Shown piece by piece: positions 31,654 through 39,637 of a stretch of DNA of 64,000 nt. Each line of letters starts with the position of its first letter. Within the stretch, counting starts at the first letter, position 1. A program made the translations under genes and the position numbers. Source of the DNA: Leadbetterella sp. (GTDB taxonomy: Bacteria > Bacteroidota > Bacteroidia > Cytophagales > Spirosomataceae); NCBI GenBank assembly GCA_019638185.1, contig JAHBUH010000018.1, positions 1 to 64,000 of the forward strand. The letters are read 5' to 3'. The notes under the pieces are model-generated. The model ran no database searches, was not told the DNA's origin, and saw only the letters and a program-made list of their open reading frames with translations.

Positions 31654-31716
31654 AGCTGTGAGCTGTGAGCTGTGAGCCCTTAGCTGATAGCTGATAGCTC
31701 ATGGCTCAAAGCTAAT
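31654..31716 (+). repeat. Nine tandem 7-bp units filling the nuoA-nuoB gap
   Basis: In unbroken phase: AGCTGTG three times, AGCCCTT, AGCTGAT twice, AGCTCAT, GGCTCAA, AGCTAAT. The array is also an imperfect hairpin, since the first 20 nt and the last 20 nt are complementary at about 17 positions. It ends 3 nt before the nuoB ATG, so it forms the whole ribosome-loading region. Copy-number change would alter spacing by multiples of 7 without touching a reading frame. Confidence 0.8.
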
Positions 31717-31719
31717 AAG

Positions 31720-32229
31720 ATGACATTCGATAGTTTAGAGGTCCATCACCGGGAAAAAACCGGCGAAAGCGAGATCATCCTTACTAACCTGGATGAGCTG
31801 ACTAACTGGGCGCGGGCTAATTCCCTGTGGCCCATGGGCTTTGGCCTGGCCTGCTGCGCCATTGAGATGATGGCTACTTTCGCTTCCAGTTATGACCTGG
31901 AGCGCTTCGGGATATTCCCCCGGAACTCGCCCCGGCAGTCGGATCTGATGATTGTGAGCGGTACGGTAACCTTTAAAATGGCTGACCGCGTGCGCCGCCT
32001 GTACGAGCAGATGGCCGAACCCCGCTATGTGATCTCCATGGGCAGCTGCTCTAACTGCGGCGGCCCTTACTGGGAGCACGGCTATCATGTGCTGAAAGGC
32101 GTGGATAAGGTGATCCCGGTAGATATCTACGTGCCCGGCTGCCCGCCCCGCCCGGAGGCGCTGATCGGCGGACTGATCAAGCTGCAGGAGAAAATAAAGG
32201 AGCAGCAGTTTAAGGAGGTAAGCGGGTAG
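31720..32229 (+). CDS. nuoB: NADH-quinone oxidoreductase subunit B
   Basis: 169 residues. The N2 [4Fe-4S] cluster ligands are visible: the tandem cysteines in [10 protein letters not shown], Cys in [14 protein letters not shown], and Cys in [11 protein letters not shown]. It carries the last cluster of the electron chain to quinone in complex I. nuoC and the remaining subunits do not follow: the next gene is hemN on the opposite strand, so this nuoAB pair is separated from the rest of the complex or belongs to a split cluster. Confidence 0.97.
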   Translation: MTFDSLEVHHREKTGESEIILTNLDELTNWARANSLWPMGFGLACCAIEMMATFASSYDLERFGIFPRNSPRQSDLMIVSGTVTFKMADRVRRLYEQMAEPRYVISMGSCSNCGGPYWEHGYHVLKGVDKVIPVDIYVPGCPPRPEALIGGLIKLQEKIKEQQFKEVSG

Positions 32230-32267
32230 AGGAGCGTTACAGGCAGCGGATGCCCGGTGTCCTCTCC

Positions 32268-33602
32268 CTAAATCGCTTTGGAAAATGTGCGCTCCGGGGA
32301 AGGCTTTTCCTTCAGGTATTCATCAAAGACGACACATACGTTCCGGATAAAGGCCCGGCCCATAGGGGTTACGCTGAGCCGGTCACCGGAAATTTCCAGG
32401 ATACCGTCTTCCTCCAATTCCAGCAGCCGGCTACGTGTCAGGTCATCGGGCTCCTGCCCGGAGAGGTCAGCCGTGAACCGGCACATGATGTCCTGGATGA
32501 GCTTCCGCTGCGCCAGGTCCCGGGCCGACTGGATATGCCCTTTAACCACGGGCAGGGTAGCGGCTGATTCCAGGTAGGCGTCTACGTTCTTCTCGTTCTG
32601 GGCCATGGCGCCCCAGGCATCGCTGATGGCGGAGGCCCCCAGCCCGATCAGCAGCCGGGCCTGTGTGGTAGTGTACCCCATAAAATTCCGGTTCAGGCGG
32701 CCTTCGCGGTAAGCCATGAACATGGCGTCATCGGCCCGGGCAAAATGGTCCATTCCCACCTCGAAATACCCGTTTTGTTCAAAAATGCCCCGCGCCGTTT
32801 CATAGAGCCGGCGCTTCTCCCCGGGTGTGGGCAGGTTTTCTTCGCTGTAGCCGCGCTGCCCTATCCCTTTGATCCAGGGAACGTGCGCGTAAGAGTACAG
32901 CGAAAGCCGGTCAGGGGAGAGGGAAAGCGTCTTTTGAACCGTATCTCTAAACCCTTCCAGCGTCTGGAAAGGCAGCCCGAAGACCAGGTCGTGGCTGACC
33001 GAGGTATAGCCCAGCTCTTTGGCCCACCGGGTTACATTCTGCACATTTTCAAAAGGCTGTACCCGGTGAATGGCCTGCTGAACAGCCGGGTCATAGTCCT
33101 GCACGCCGAAGCTTACCCGCCGGAAACCCAGCTTCCGGAGGGTATGAAGGTGCGCGTAGGTGGTGTTATTCGGGTGCCCCTCAAAACTGAATTCATGCCG
33201 GGGAGACACCCGGGCCGTTTCCAGCAGGGAGGTGATGAGCTTTTCCAGGTTTTCCGGCGAGAAAAAGGTGGGCGTGCCGCCGCCCAGGTGGATCTCTTCT
33301 ATTTCCGGAACGCCTTCAAAACACGCCAGGTACATTTTCCACTCGCTTATCACGGCATTGATGTATGGCTCTTCATAGGCATGATTCCGGGTGATTCTTT
33401 TATGACAGGCACAAAAGGTACAAAGGCTTTCGCAGTAGGGCAGATGGATATAAATGCTCAGCTTATTCTCTGACTGGAACGTTTTTTTGACATTCAGCAG
33501 CCATTTTTCCCGGGTAAAATGTTCTGTTTGCCAGAAAGGCATAGCCGGGTAGGAGGTGTACCGGGGAACGGATACATTGTATTTCTCAATGAGGTGATTC
33601 AT
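32268..33602 (-). CDS. hemN: Oxygen-independent coproporphyrinogen III dehydrogenase
   Basis: 444 residues from ATG 33602 (MNHLIEKYNVSVPRYTSYPA); the longer frame begins with TTG inside the promoter. A radical-SAM enzyme: the cluster motif is YCESLCTFCACH (C-x3-C-x2-C), followed by EIHLGGGTPTFFSPE and the HemN-specific C-terminal domain with YPDRLSLYSYAHVPWIKG-type residues and AMFMAYREGRL. It converts coproporphyrinogen III to protoporphyrinogen IX without oxygen for haem synthesis. A Crp/Fnr-type operator lies at a class II activator position, consistent with induction at low oxygen. Confidence 0.95.
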   Translation of the reverse strand: MNHLIEKYNVSVPRYTSYPAMPFWQTEHFTREKWLLNVKKTFQSENKLSIYIHLPYCESLCTFCACHKRITRNHAYEEPYINAVISEWKMYLACFEGVPEIEEIHLGGGTPTFFSPENLEKLITSLLETARVSPRHEFSFEGHPNNTTYAHLHTLRKLGFRRVSFGVQDYDPAVQQAIHRVQPFENVQNVTRWAKELGYTSVSHDLVFGLPFQTLEGFRDTVQKTLSLSPDRLSLYSYAHVPWIKGIGQRGYSEENLPTPGEKRRLYETARGIFEQNGYFEVGMDHFARADDAMFMAYREGRLNRNFMGYTTTQARLLIGLGASAISDAWGAMAQNEKNVDAYLESAATLPVVKGHIQSARDLAQRKLIQDIMCRFTADLSGQEPDDLTRSRLLELEEDGILEISGDRLSVTPMGRAFIRNVCVVFDEYLKEKPSPERTFSKAI

Positions 33603-33620
33603 AACTGCCGCTTTTGACGA

Positions 33621-33628
33621 CAAAAATA
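33621..33628 (-). promoter_or_regulatory. -7 promoter element of hemN
   Basis: The minus strand reads TATTTTTG. Predicted start is near 33617, 15 nt before the ATG. No TTTG lies 19-20 nt upstream, as expected for an activator-dependent promoter. Confidence 0.55.
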
Positions 33629-33651
33629 ACCGGATAACCCCGCCTGAAATA

Positions 33652-33663
33652 TGACCCCGGTCA
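33652..33663. promoter_or_regulatory. Crp/Fnr-family operator of hemN
   Basis: TGACCCCGGTCA is a near-perfect palindrome (TGACC-CC-GGTCA, TGA-N6-TCA). Its centre is about 40.5 nt upstream of the predicted hemN start, the classical class II activator position. It shares AAATATGACC with the site at 18443-18452 upstream of azurin. Confidence 0.6.
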
Positions 33664-33689
33664 GGTAGTGAAGCTGACCCTTAACCGTT

Positions 33690-34520
33690 TTAATAAGCCG
33701 AATCTATCTTAAAGTCTTCTTTATGAATGACCTGATCGTTATTCCTTATTTTTAGTAAGGGTTTGTTGCCGTAAAAAGAAGCCCACATGGTAAATGTACT
33801 GGGAGGGCCCATGATGTAATCGCATTGAGCCAGGGTATAGAGGTCTTCAATAAAATGACCTAAGCCCCTATAGGCTGTCAGCGGACTAAAGTCAGCTAAA
33901 TTTACAGCTTCATTGGAACAAATGATAAAGCCGACCTTTTTCCCCGGGAAAAGCCGGGCGGCCTGGAGGGCTTTGTCCCTGTAAACTTCTTGTTCAAAAT
34001 AAAACTGGCCGCCCAGGAATTCTTTATAATCCCCTTTCCGGATATGAATTCCAACCAGGATTTCATGGTTCGTCCTGCAGTCGGAGATGAAATTATTTAT
34101 GCGGTCAGTATATTTATGGGTAGGAGTGAAATAGGCTTTTAACTCTTTTTCATATTTATAAAAGTTTTCAAAATCGGTAAACCAGGCCCCTTCCTTTAAG
34201 AGAATGATGCCTTTGGAATTTACAGCATGGATGTCCTGTGGAGTATTCCCATCGCCCCGGATGAATCCGTTAAATAAAGAGAACAGCCCTCTGACCCAGG
34301 GATATTGGACCAGTTTCCTCAGAAATTTATCTATATAGGGCTTCCCGAAGGAAGTCCTGATTAAATGATGCTGCTCAGCCGGCCCCCGGAAATATTCCTG
34401 GTAATCTGTAAAAAACAAATTGACAAGACGGGAATCGTTTTCTAAAGAATTGGCTATAAATGTACTGAATTCAAACAGTTGGTTACTTAATTGCCCTGTT
34501 CTATCCGTAAATATGATCAT
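33690..34520 (-). CDS. GT11-like glycosyltransferase (alpha-1,2-fucosyltransferase family)
   Basis: 276 residues. The three family blocks are visible: GQLSNQLFEFSTFIA (motif near the N-terminus), VGIHIRKGDYKEF (the HxRxxD-like donor-binding motif) and FIEDLYTLAQCDYIMGPPST followed by TMWASFYGNKP. GT11 enzymes add fucose from GDP-fucose to glycans; in Bacteroidota related proteins decorate polysaccharides or lipopolysaccharide. The gene is AT-richer than its neighbours and lies 5 nt after aminopeptidase P, so it may be a recent addition to that transcript. Acceptor unknown. Confidence 0.8.
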   Translation of the reverse strand: MIIFTDRTGQLSNQLFEFSTFIANSLENDSRLVNLFFTDYQEYFRGPAEQHHLIRTSFGKPYIDKFLRKLVQYPWVRGLFSLFNGFIRGDGNTPQDIHAVNSKGIILLKEGAWFTDFENFYKYEKELKAYFTPTHKYTDRINNFISDCRTNHEILVGIHIRKGDYKEFLGGQFYFEQEVYRDKALQAARLFPGKKVGFIICSNEAVNLADFSPLTAYRGLGHFIEDLYTLAQCDYIMGPPSTFTMWASFYGNKPLLKIRNNDQVIHKEDFKIDSAY

Positions 34521-34525
34521 ATGGG

Positions 34526-35893
34526 TTAGTATTCGGTCATAATTTTTTCCACTTCTGCCACGGTCTTCGGAATGGGGTCTCCCAGTATTTTAAAACTGTC
34601 TGCGGTAATAGCTACGTTATCTTCTATCCGGATGCCGCCGAAATCCAGGTAGTCTTCCAGGCGGGTGTAATTTACGTATTGGGTAAAGATGCCTTCCGAG
34701 CGGTATTTTTGGATGAGCTCCGGGATAAAATAGCAGCCGGGTTCTACGGTGAGGACGTTCCCGGTTTCCAGCTCTTTGGCCAGGCGGAGCGATTTCAGGC
34801 CCAGCTGGGTGCTTCTTTCCAGGCCTTCGCGGTAGCCCACGTATTGTTCGCCCAGGTCCTCCATGTCGTGCACATCCAGGCCTATGGAATGACCCAGCCC
34901 ATGGGGCATAAACAGCCCGCCTACGCCTTCCTGCACCAGGGTGTCCAGGTCGCCGCTGACCAGTCCCAGGGCGCTCAGCCCTTCCAGCAGGATGCGGTTA
35001 GCATCCAGGTGTACCTGGCGGTAGGCCACGCCCGGCCGGAGGGCGGCAATAGACGCCGTCTCCATTTTCAGCACGATCTCGTAAATTTCCTTTTGACGGG
35101 TGGTGAAGCGGCCTGAAACGGGGAAAGTGCGGGTGATGTCACCGGCATAACCCATCTCATTTTCGGCGCCGGAGTCGTTTAGCAGCAGCCGGCCGGCCTG
35201 CATTTCGTTACCGTGGTAATGATTATGGAGGGTCTGGCCGTTTACGGAAAAGATAACGGGGTAGGAGAGTTCGGCGTTATGGCTTTTGAGGGTTTTCAGG
35301 ATCTCGGCCACCACCTCGTATTCTTTCCGGCCAGGCCGGGTGGCCCGCATGGCCGCCAGGTGCATATCCCGGGTGATATTTACGGCCTGAGCCATTTCTG
35401 CCAGTTCTTCCGGTGCTTTTACCGACCGCTGAGCCACTACCGCGCGAATAAGCGCCACGGATGGGGGAATTTGTATCCCCAGGGTTTCGCGGATATAGAT
35501 CTGCCGGTCACCGCGATAAGGCGGCAGGTAGTGTACACCTGCTTTACGGAGGGTCTCCGGCAGCTTATCCAGCGGCAGGGTAAGGGAGATGCCTACCTTT
35601 TCTGCCAGGGAAGAAAGAGGCTCTACGGGCCCTTCCCAGATGATATCATCCAAGGTGAGCTCGTGGCCGAAAATGAGGTCCCGGTCACTGCCGGGGTCTA
35701 TCAGCCCTACCAGCCCGGGCATATTGATTCCAAAATAGTATAGAAAGTTACTGTCCTGCCGGAAACGGTAGGTATTTGCCTTATAATTCATAGGCGCTTC
35801 GTTATTCCCGAAGATAAGGATCTGCCCGCCGGTTATTTGTTTTTTAAGTTGGTCGCGCCGGTTTTTATAGATTTCACCGCTAAAAAGTCTCAT
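34526..35893 (-). CDS. pepP: Xaa-Pro aminopeptidase (M24B)
   Basis: 455 residues. The N-terminal creatinase-like domain (about 1-170) includes NYKANTYRFRQDSNFLYYFG. The catalytic pita-bread domain has all metal ligands: Asp in LLNDSGAENEMGY and YAGDITRTF, His in HGLGHSIGLDVHD, Glu in TVEPGCYF and Glu in GGIRIEDNVAI. It removes N-terminal residues ahead of proline. ATG 35893 is preceded by TAAATTTG. A start is well supported by the MRLFSGEIYKNRRDQL beginning. Confidence 0.93.
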   Translation of the reverse strand: MRLFSGEIYKNRRDQLKKQITGGQILIFGNNEAPMNYKANTYRFRQDSNFLYYFGINMPGLVGLIDPGSDRDLIFGHELTLDDIIWEGPVEPLSSLAEKVGISLTLPLDKLPETLRKAGVHYLPPYRGDRQIYIRETLGIQIPPSVALIRAVVAQRSVKAPEELAEMAQAVNITRDMHLAAMRATRPGRKEYEVVAEILKTLKSHNAELSYPVIFSVNGQTLHNHYHGNEMQAGRLLLNDSGAENEMGYAGDITRTFPVSGRFTTRQKEIYEIVLKMETASIAALRPGVAYRQVHLDANRILLEGLSALGLVSGDLDTLVQEGVGGLFMPHGLGHSIGLDVHDMEDLGEQYVGYREGLERSTQLGLKSLRLAKELETGNVLTVEPGCYFIPELIQKYRSEGIFTQYVNYTRLEDYLDFGGIRIEDNVAITADSFKILGDPIPKTVAEVEKIMTEY

Positions 35894-35909
35894 TGAATTT
35901 TTTTTTCAG

Positions 35910-35917
35910 CAAATTTA
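35910..35917 (-). promoter_or_regulatory. -7 promoter element of pepP
   Basis: The minus strand reads TAAATTTG, an exact TAnnTTTG match. Predicted start is near 35906, 13 nt before the ATG. Confidence 0.45.
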
Positions 35918-36005
35918 TTAAAGAATACCTGTACGGCGGTGAAAATTGAGAATAAGTAATGAAATTTTCCGTTTATTTTGCGATAGAATTAAATGCCAAA
36001 AGAAT

Positions 36006-36530
36006 ATGAAAAATTACAGGATTGTATTGTTGGTGCTGCTGCTGGCTGCCGGGATGAAAGGCTATTCCCAAACGGATGAGCAGCTGATCACTAACACCCT
36101 GAACGATTTCCTGGAAGGAGGGACAAACGGGGAAGTGGAGCGTTTTAAAAATGCGTTTCTGCGGGATGCCGTTCAGAAGGCCATGGGAAATAACGGCGTG
36201 ACCGGGATGACGGTGGAAAGCCTGGCCTCCAAGATCAAACCGAACCAGAAGATGGACAGAACCACCCGTGTGCTGTCTGTCAGCTATGCCAATAACGCCG
36301 CTACCGCCATCACGGAAACGGTGTATGCCACTAACAAGATCATTGATTTCCTGAACCTCTTAAAGGTGGGTAACGACTGGAAGATCGTAAGCCGGGTGTA
36401 TTCCCGCGTGGACCTGAATGAGCAGGTAAGCAGCATGGGTGACGCTACGGTGGCCAAAACCCAACCGGCGGTAAAACCTAAGGCTGCCCCGGCGAAACCG
36501 GCTAAGAAAGTAGCGGATGACGGATGGTGA
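36006..36530 (+). CDS. Secreted NTF2/lumazine-binding-like protein
   Basis: 174 residues from ATG 36006. The signal peptide (NYRIVLLVLLLAAGMKGYSQ) is followed by a single domain with TDEQLITNTLNDFLEGGTNG, LRDAVQKAMG, then beta strands RVLSVSYANNAATAI and NDWKIVSRVYSRVD: the cone-shaped NTF2-like fold used by small secreted enzymes and binding proteins. A Pro/Ala/Lys tail (QPAVKPKAAPAKPAKK) ends the protein. Function unknown; it is followed by a heptad hairpin that separates it from the convergent rmlA gene. Confidence 0.75.
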   Translation: MKNYRIVLLVLLLAAGMKGYSQTDEQLITNTLNDFLEGGTNGEVERFKNAFLRDAVQKAMGNNGVTGMTVESLASKIKPNQKMDRTTRVLSVSYANNAATAITETVYATNKIIDFLNLLKVGNDWKIVSRVYSRVDLNEQVSSMGDATVAKTQPAVKPKAAPAKPAKKVADDGW

Positions 36531-36532
36531 GT

Positions 36533-36593
36533 TTAATGGTTAATTATTAATGAGGGGGCGCTATACCTCCATTAACCATTAATTACTTAACTT
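36533..36593. repeat. TTAATGG heptad hairpin between convergent genes
   Basis: The left arm is TTAATGG, TTAATTA, TTAATGA (36533-36553). The right arm read on minus is TTAATGG, TTAATGG, A (within 36568-36588). The loop is GC-rich (GGGGGCGCTATACC). It acts plausibly as a bidirectional terminator for the genes ending at 36530 and 36593. The same unit sequence flanks the methyltransferase gene at 43746 and 44789. Confidence 0.7.
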
Positions 36594-37453
36594 TATTTCA
36601 GCAGATTCAGCAGATACTGACCGTAGCCTGACTTCACCAGAGGTTGGGCTATTTTTCTGAGCTGGTCGGCATCGATGAAGTGCATACGGTAGGCGATTTC
36701 CTCGATACAGCCGATCTTCAGGCCCTGTCTTTCTTCGATGACCTGTACAAACTGCCCCGCCTGCATGAGGGAGGCAAAGGTGCCGGTATCCAGCCAGGCG
36801 GTTCCCCGGTTCATGACGCCTACTTTCAGCTTGCCCTGCTCCAGGTACACCCGGTTTACATCCGTGATCTCCAGCTCTCCGCGGGGAGACGGCTGGATGT
36901 TTTTGGCGATCTCCACCACGGTGTTATCATAGAAATAGAGGCCGGGTACGGCGTAATTGCTTTTCGGATGCTCCGGCTTTTCTTCAATGCTGAGGGCATT
37001 AAAGTCTTTATCGAACTCCACCACGCCGTATCTTTCCGGGTCATGTACGGGGTAGGCAAAGACCGTTCCGCCGTCCGGGTCGGCGCAGGACTGCAGCAGC
37101 TTGCTCAGGCCGGCACCGTAAAAGATGTTATCACCCAGTACCAGGGCCACTTTATCCTTCCCGATAAACTCTTCACCGATGATAAAGGCCTGGGCCAGGC
37201 CATCAGGACTGGGCTGTTCGGCATATTCAAACCGGCAGCCTACCTGTGAGCCGTCGCCCAGCAGTTTCCTGAAGTGAGGCAGATCGTGAGGGGTAGAGAT
37301 GATCAGGATCTCGCTGATGCCCGAAAGCATGAGTATAGACAGCGGATAGTAGATCATGGGTTTATCATAGACCGGCATCAGCTGTTTACTTACCGCCAGG
37401 GTGAGGGGATGAAGCCGTGTGCCGCTTCCGCCGGCCAGAATAATTCCTTTCAT
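36593..37453 (-). CDS. rmlA: Glucose-1-phosphate thymidylyltransferase
   Basis: 286 residues, the usual RmlA length. [14 protein letters not shown] is the nucleotide-binding P-loop; [17 protein letters not shown] and [10 protein letters not shown] (metal and substrate site) follow, and [11 protein letters not shown] is near the C-terminus. It makes dTDP-glucose from dTTP and glucose-1-phosphate. It follows rmlB by 11 nt in one operon galE-rmlB-rmlA. rmlC and rmlD, needed for dTDP-rhamnose, are absent here, so the sugar may instead be a dTDP-6-deoxy derivative. Confidence 0.95.
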   Translation of the reverse strand: MKGIILAGGSGTRLHPLTLAVSKQLMPVYDKPMIYYPLSILMLSGISEILIISTPHDLPHFRKLLGDGSQVGCRFEYAEQPSPDGLAQAFIIGEEFIGKDKVALVLGDNIFYGAGLSKLLQSCADPDGGTVFAYPVHDPERYGVVEFDKDFNALSIEEKPEHPKSNYAVPGLYFYDNTVVEIAKNIQPSPRGELEITDVNRVYLEQGKLKVGVMNRGTAWLDTGTFASLMQAGQFVQVIEERQGLKIGCIEEIAYRMHFIDADQLRKIAQPLVKSGYGQYLLNLLK

Positions 37454-37464
37454 ATTAAATTAGT

Positions 37465-38520
37465 TCACTGCTTATACATTGATTCATAATACTTCTGATA
37501 CTCGCCACTGGTGATGTTTTCTATCCATTCCCAGTTGTCGAAATACCAGTCTACCGTCTGGGCCAGTCCTTCTTCAAAGGTCACGGAAGGGCTCCAGCCC
37601 AGCTCAGTCATGAGCTTGGTGGCGTCAATGGCGTAGCGGAGGTCATGCCCGGCCCGGTCGGTCACATACGTGATCAGTTGGGTGCTTTCGCCTTCAGGAT
37701 TACCCAGTTTTTGATCCATCAGCCGGATAAGCAGGTGCACCAGGTCAATATTTTTCCATTCGTTATTCCCGCCGATGTTGTAGGTATCACCGTTATTTCC
37801 GTTATGGAAGATCACGTCAATGGCCCGGGCGTGGTCTTTCACAAACAGCCAGTCGCGCACGTTCTCACCTTTTCCATATACCGGAAGCGATTTTTTATTC
37901 CGGATGTTATTGATCATCAGCGGAATAAGTTTTTCAGGGAAGTGATTCGGGCCGTAGTTATTGGAACAGTTAGATACCACTATGGGCAGTCCATAGGTAT
38001 TGTGGTAAGCGCGTACGAAGTGGTCGGAGCTGGCTTTGGAAGCCGAGTAGGGCGACCGCGGATCGTAAGGCGTGGTTTCCACGAAAAACTCTTCCGGATC
38101 ATGAAGCTCGCCGTATACTTCATCCGTAGATACGTGATAGAAGCGTTTGCCCTCGTAATTCCCTTTCCAGGCATTTTTAGCGGCATTGAGCAGGTTACAG
38201 GTGCCTATCACGTTAGTCCGTACAAAGGCCATGGGGTCAGTGATGGAACGGTCCACGTGCGACTCGGCCGCCAGGTGGATCACGCCGTCCAGCGGATATT
38301 TCTCAAAAAGGCCGTTCACAAAGGCTTCATCCACGATATCGCCGTGCTCGAAGACGTAGTTCGGCTCATTTTCAATGTCTTTGAGGTTTTCCAGGTTACC
38401 GGCGTAAGTGAGCTTATCCAGGTTAATGATCTGATAGTCCGGGTAACGGGTGACAAAAAGCCTTACCACGTGTGAACCGATAAACCCGGCACCGCCGGTG
38501 ATCAGGATGTGTTTTTTCAT
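37465..38520 (-). CDS. rmlB: dTDP-glucose 4,6-dehydratase
   Basis: 351 residues from ATG 38520, which overlaps the galE stop by 4 nt. Short-chain dehydrogenase fold: GGAGFIGSHVVRLF binds NAD, TDEVYGEL contains the active-site residues, and YSASKASSDHFVRAY carries the catalytic Tyr-Lys pair. The family-specific GPNHFPEKLIPLM and VRDWLFVKDHARAI are present. It removes water from dTDP-glucose to give the 4-keto-6-deoxy sugar used in cell-surface polysaccharides. Confidence 0.95.
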   Translation of the reverse strand: MKKHILITGGAGFIGSHVVRLFVTRYPDYQIINLDKLTYAGNLENLKDIENEPNYVFEHGDIVDEAFVNGLFEKYPLDGVIHLAAESHVDRSITDPMAFVRTNVIGTCNLLNAAKNAWKGNYEGKRFYHVSTDEVYGELHDPEEFFVETTPYDPRSPYSASKASSDHFVRAYHNTYGLPIVVSNCSNNYGPNHFPEKLIPLMINNIRNKKSLPVYGKGENVRDWLFVKDHARAIDVIFHNGNNGDTYNIGGNNEWKNIDLVHLLIRLMDQKLGNPEGESTQLITYVTDRAGHDLRYAIDATKLMTELGWSPSVTFEEGLAQTVDWYFDNWEWIENITSGEYQKYYESMYKQ

Positions 38521-39533
38521 AAATTGCTTATTTTTTTCTGCCATCTCCACGCGTCTTCCATGCTTTCCTCCAGCGTTTTTTCCGCTCTCCAGTTCATTTC
38601 CGTGGCAGCTTTTTCTACATTTCCGTATATTTTGATGACGTCACCGGGCCTTCTCGGACCGATCTCGTAATTGAGCTTCAGGTTATTGACCCTCTCAAAA
38701 GTATCTATGATCTCCAGCACGGAATTTCCACGGCCCGTACCGATGTTAAATACATTGTAATAAGGTTCGGAAGTATGCTCCTGCAGCAGGTTCAGGGCAG
38801 AAACGTGGGCTTTGGCCAGGTCTACCACGTGAATGAAGTCACGTACATTGGAGCCGTCCGGCGTATCATAGTCGCTACCGAATACCGTCAGTTTTTCGCG
38901 GATACCGGCGGCGGTCTGGGTCACGTAAGGGATCAGGTTATTAGGCACGCCTATGGGCAGCTCGCCGATCTCCGCAGAAGGGTGGGCACCCACGGGGTTA
39001 AAGTAACGCAGGGAGATGATACCAAAGTCGAGGCCCGCCTTCACGGAGTCTTCCAGGATATCTTCTGCGATGGCCTTGGTGTTCCCGTAAGGGGATTCGG
39101 CTTTCTTTTTGGGTGTACTTTCCGTCACGGGAATCACATCCGCCTGGCCGTAAACGGTGCAGGAAGAACTGAATACCAGGTTTCTGACGTTATTGGCCCG
39201 CATGACATTCAGGATATTCAGCAGCGAGCCGATGTTATTCCGGTAATATTTGAGGGGCTCACTCACGGATTCACCCACCGCTTTAAAGGCAGCGAAATGA
39301 ATGATGCCTTGAATGTTATGCTTCTGAACCACTTCGGTCATTTTAACATAATCATTACAATCTTCCTGGTAGAAAGGAACATCTGTACCCAGGATATTCT
39401 TCAAACCCTTCAATACAGAAGGACTGGAATTACTGAGATCATCTACAATGACAGGAGAATAGCCTGCCGCTATAAGTTCCACTACCGTATGTGATCCGAT
39501 AAAGCCGGCCCCGCCCGTAACCAGTATATTCAT
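38517..39533 (-). CDS. galE: UDP-glucose 4-epimerase
   Basis: 338 residues. GGAGFIGSHTVVELI binds NAD; FSSSCTVYGQADV and SPYGNTKAIAEDIL carry the catalytic Ser/Tyr/Lys; YFNPVGAHPSAEIGE is the GalE-specific substrate loop. It interconverts UDP-glucose and UDP-galactose. First gene of the operon galE-rmlB-rmlA, with overlapping starts and stops, so a nucleotide-sugar supply unit for surface glycans. A -7 element lies 17 nt upstream. Confidence 0.93.
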   Translation of the reverse strand: MNILVTGGAGFIGSHTVVELIAAGYSPVIVDDLSNSSPSVLKGLKNILGTDVPFYQEDCNDYVKMTEVVQKHNIQGIIHFAAFKAVGESVSEPLKYYRNNIGSLLNILNVMRANNVRNLVFSSSCTVYGQADVIPVTESTPKKKAESPYGNTKAIAEDILEDSVKAGLDFGIISLRYFNPVGAHPSAEIGELPIGVPNNLIPYVTQTAAGIREKLTVFGSDYDTPDGSNVRDFIHVVDLAKAHVSALNLLQEHTSEPYYNVFNIGTGRGNSVLEIIDTFERVNNLKLNYEIGPRRPGDVIKIYGNVEKAATEMNWRAEKTLEESMEDAWRWQKKISNL

Positions 39534-39549
39534 TCGTATAATTTTTCTG

Positions 39550-39557
39550 CAAAGCTA
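39550..39557 (-). promoter_or_regulatory. -7 promoter element of the galE-rmlB-rmlA operon
   Basis: The minus strand reads TAGCTTTG, an exact TAnnTTTG match; predicted start near 39546, 13 nt before the galE ATG. Confidence 0.5.
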
Positions 39558-39585
39558 AGAACTAAATAAATGTTTTAAAAATTTG

Positions 39586-39616
39586 TTTGGTTTTAAAAGG
39601 GTGTATGTTATTATTG
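39586..39616 (+). promoter_or_regulatory. Promoter of the transglutaminase-like gene
   Basis: TTTG (39586-39589), a 19-nt spacer and TATTATTG (39609-39616, one mismatch to TAnnTTTG). Predicted start near 39620, 18 nt before the ATG at 39638. It supports that start over the earlier TTG at 39587. Confidence 0.55.
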
Positions 39617-39637
39617 ACCTGTAAAACCAATAACTTT

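Noticed and set aside
31654-31716. CRISPR or minisatellite of the nuoA-nuoB gap
   Set aside because: Units are 7 nt and contiguous, without spacers; no cas genes anywhere in the window.
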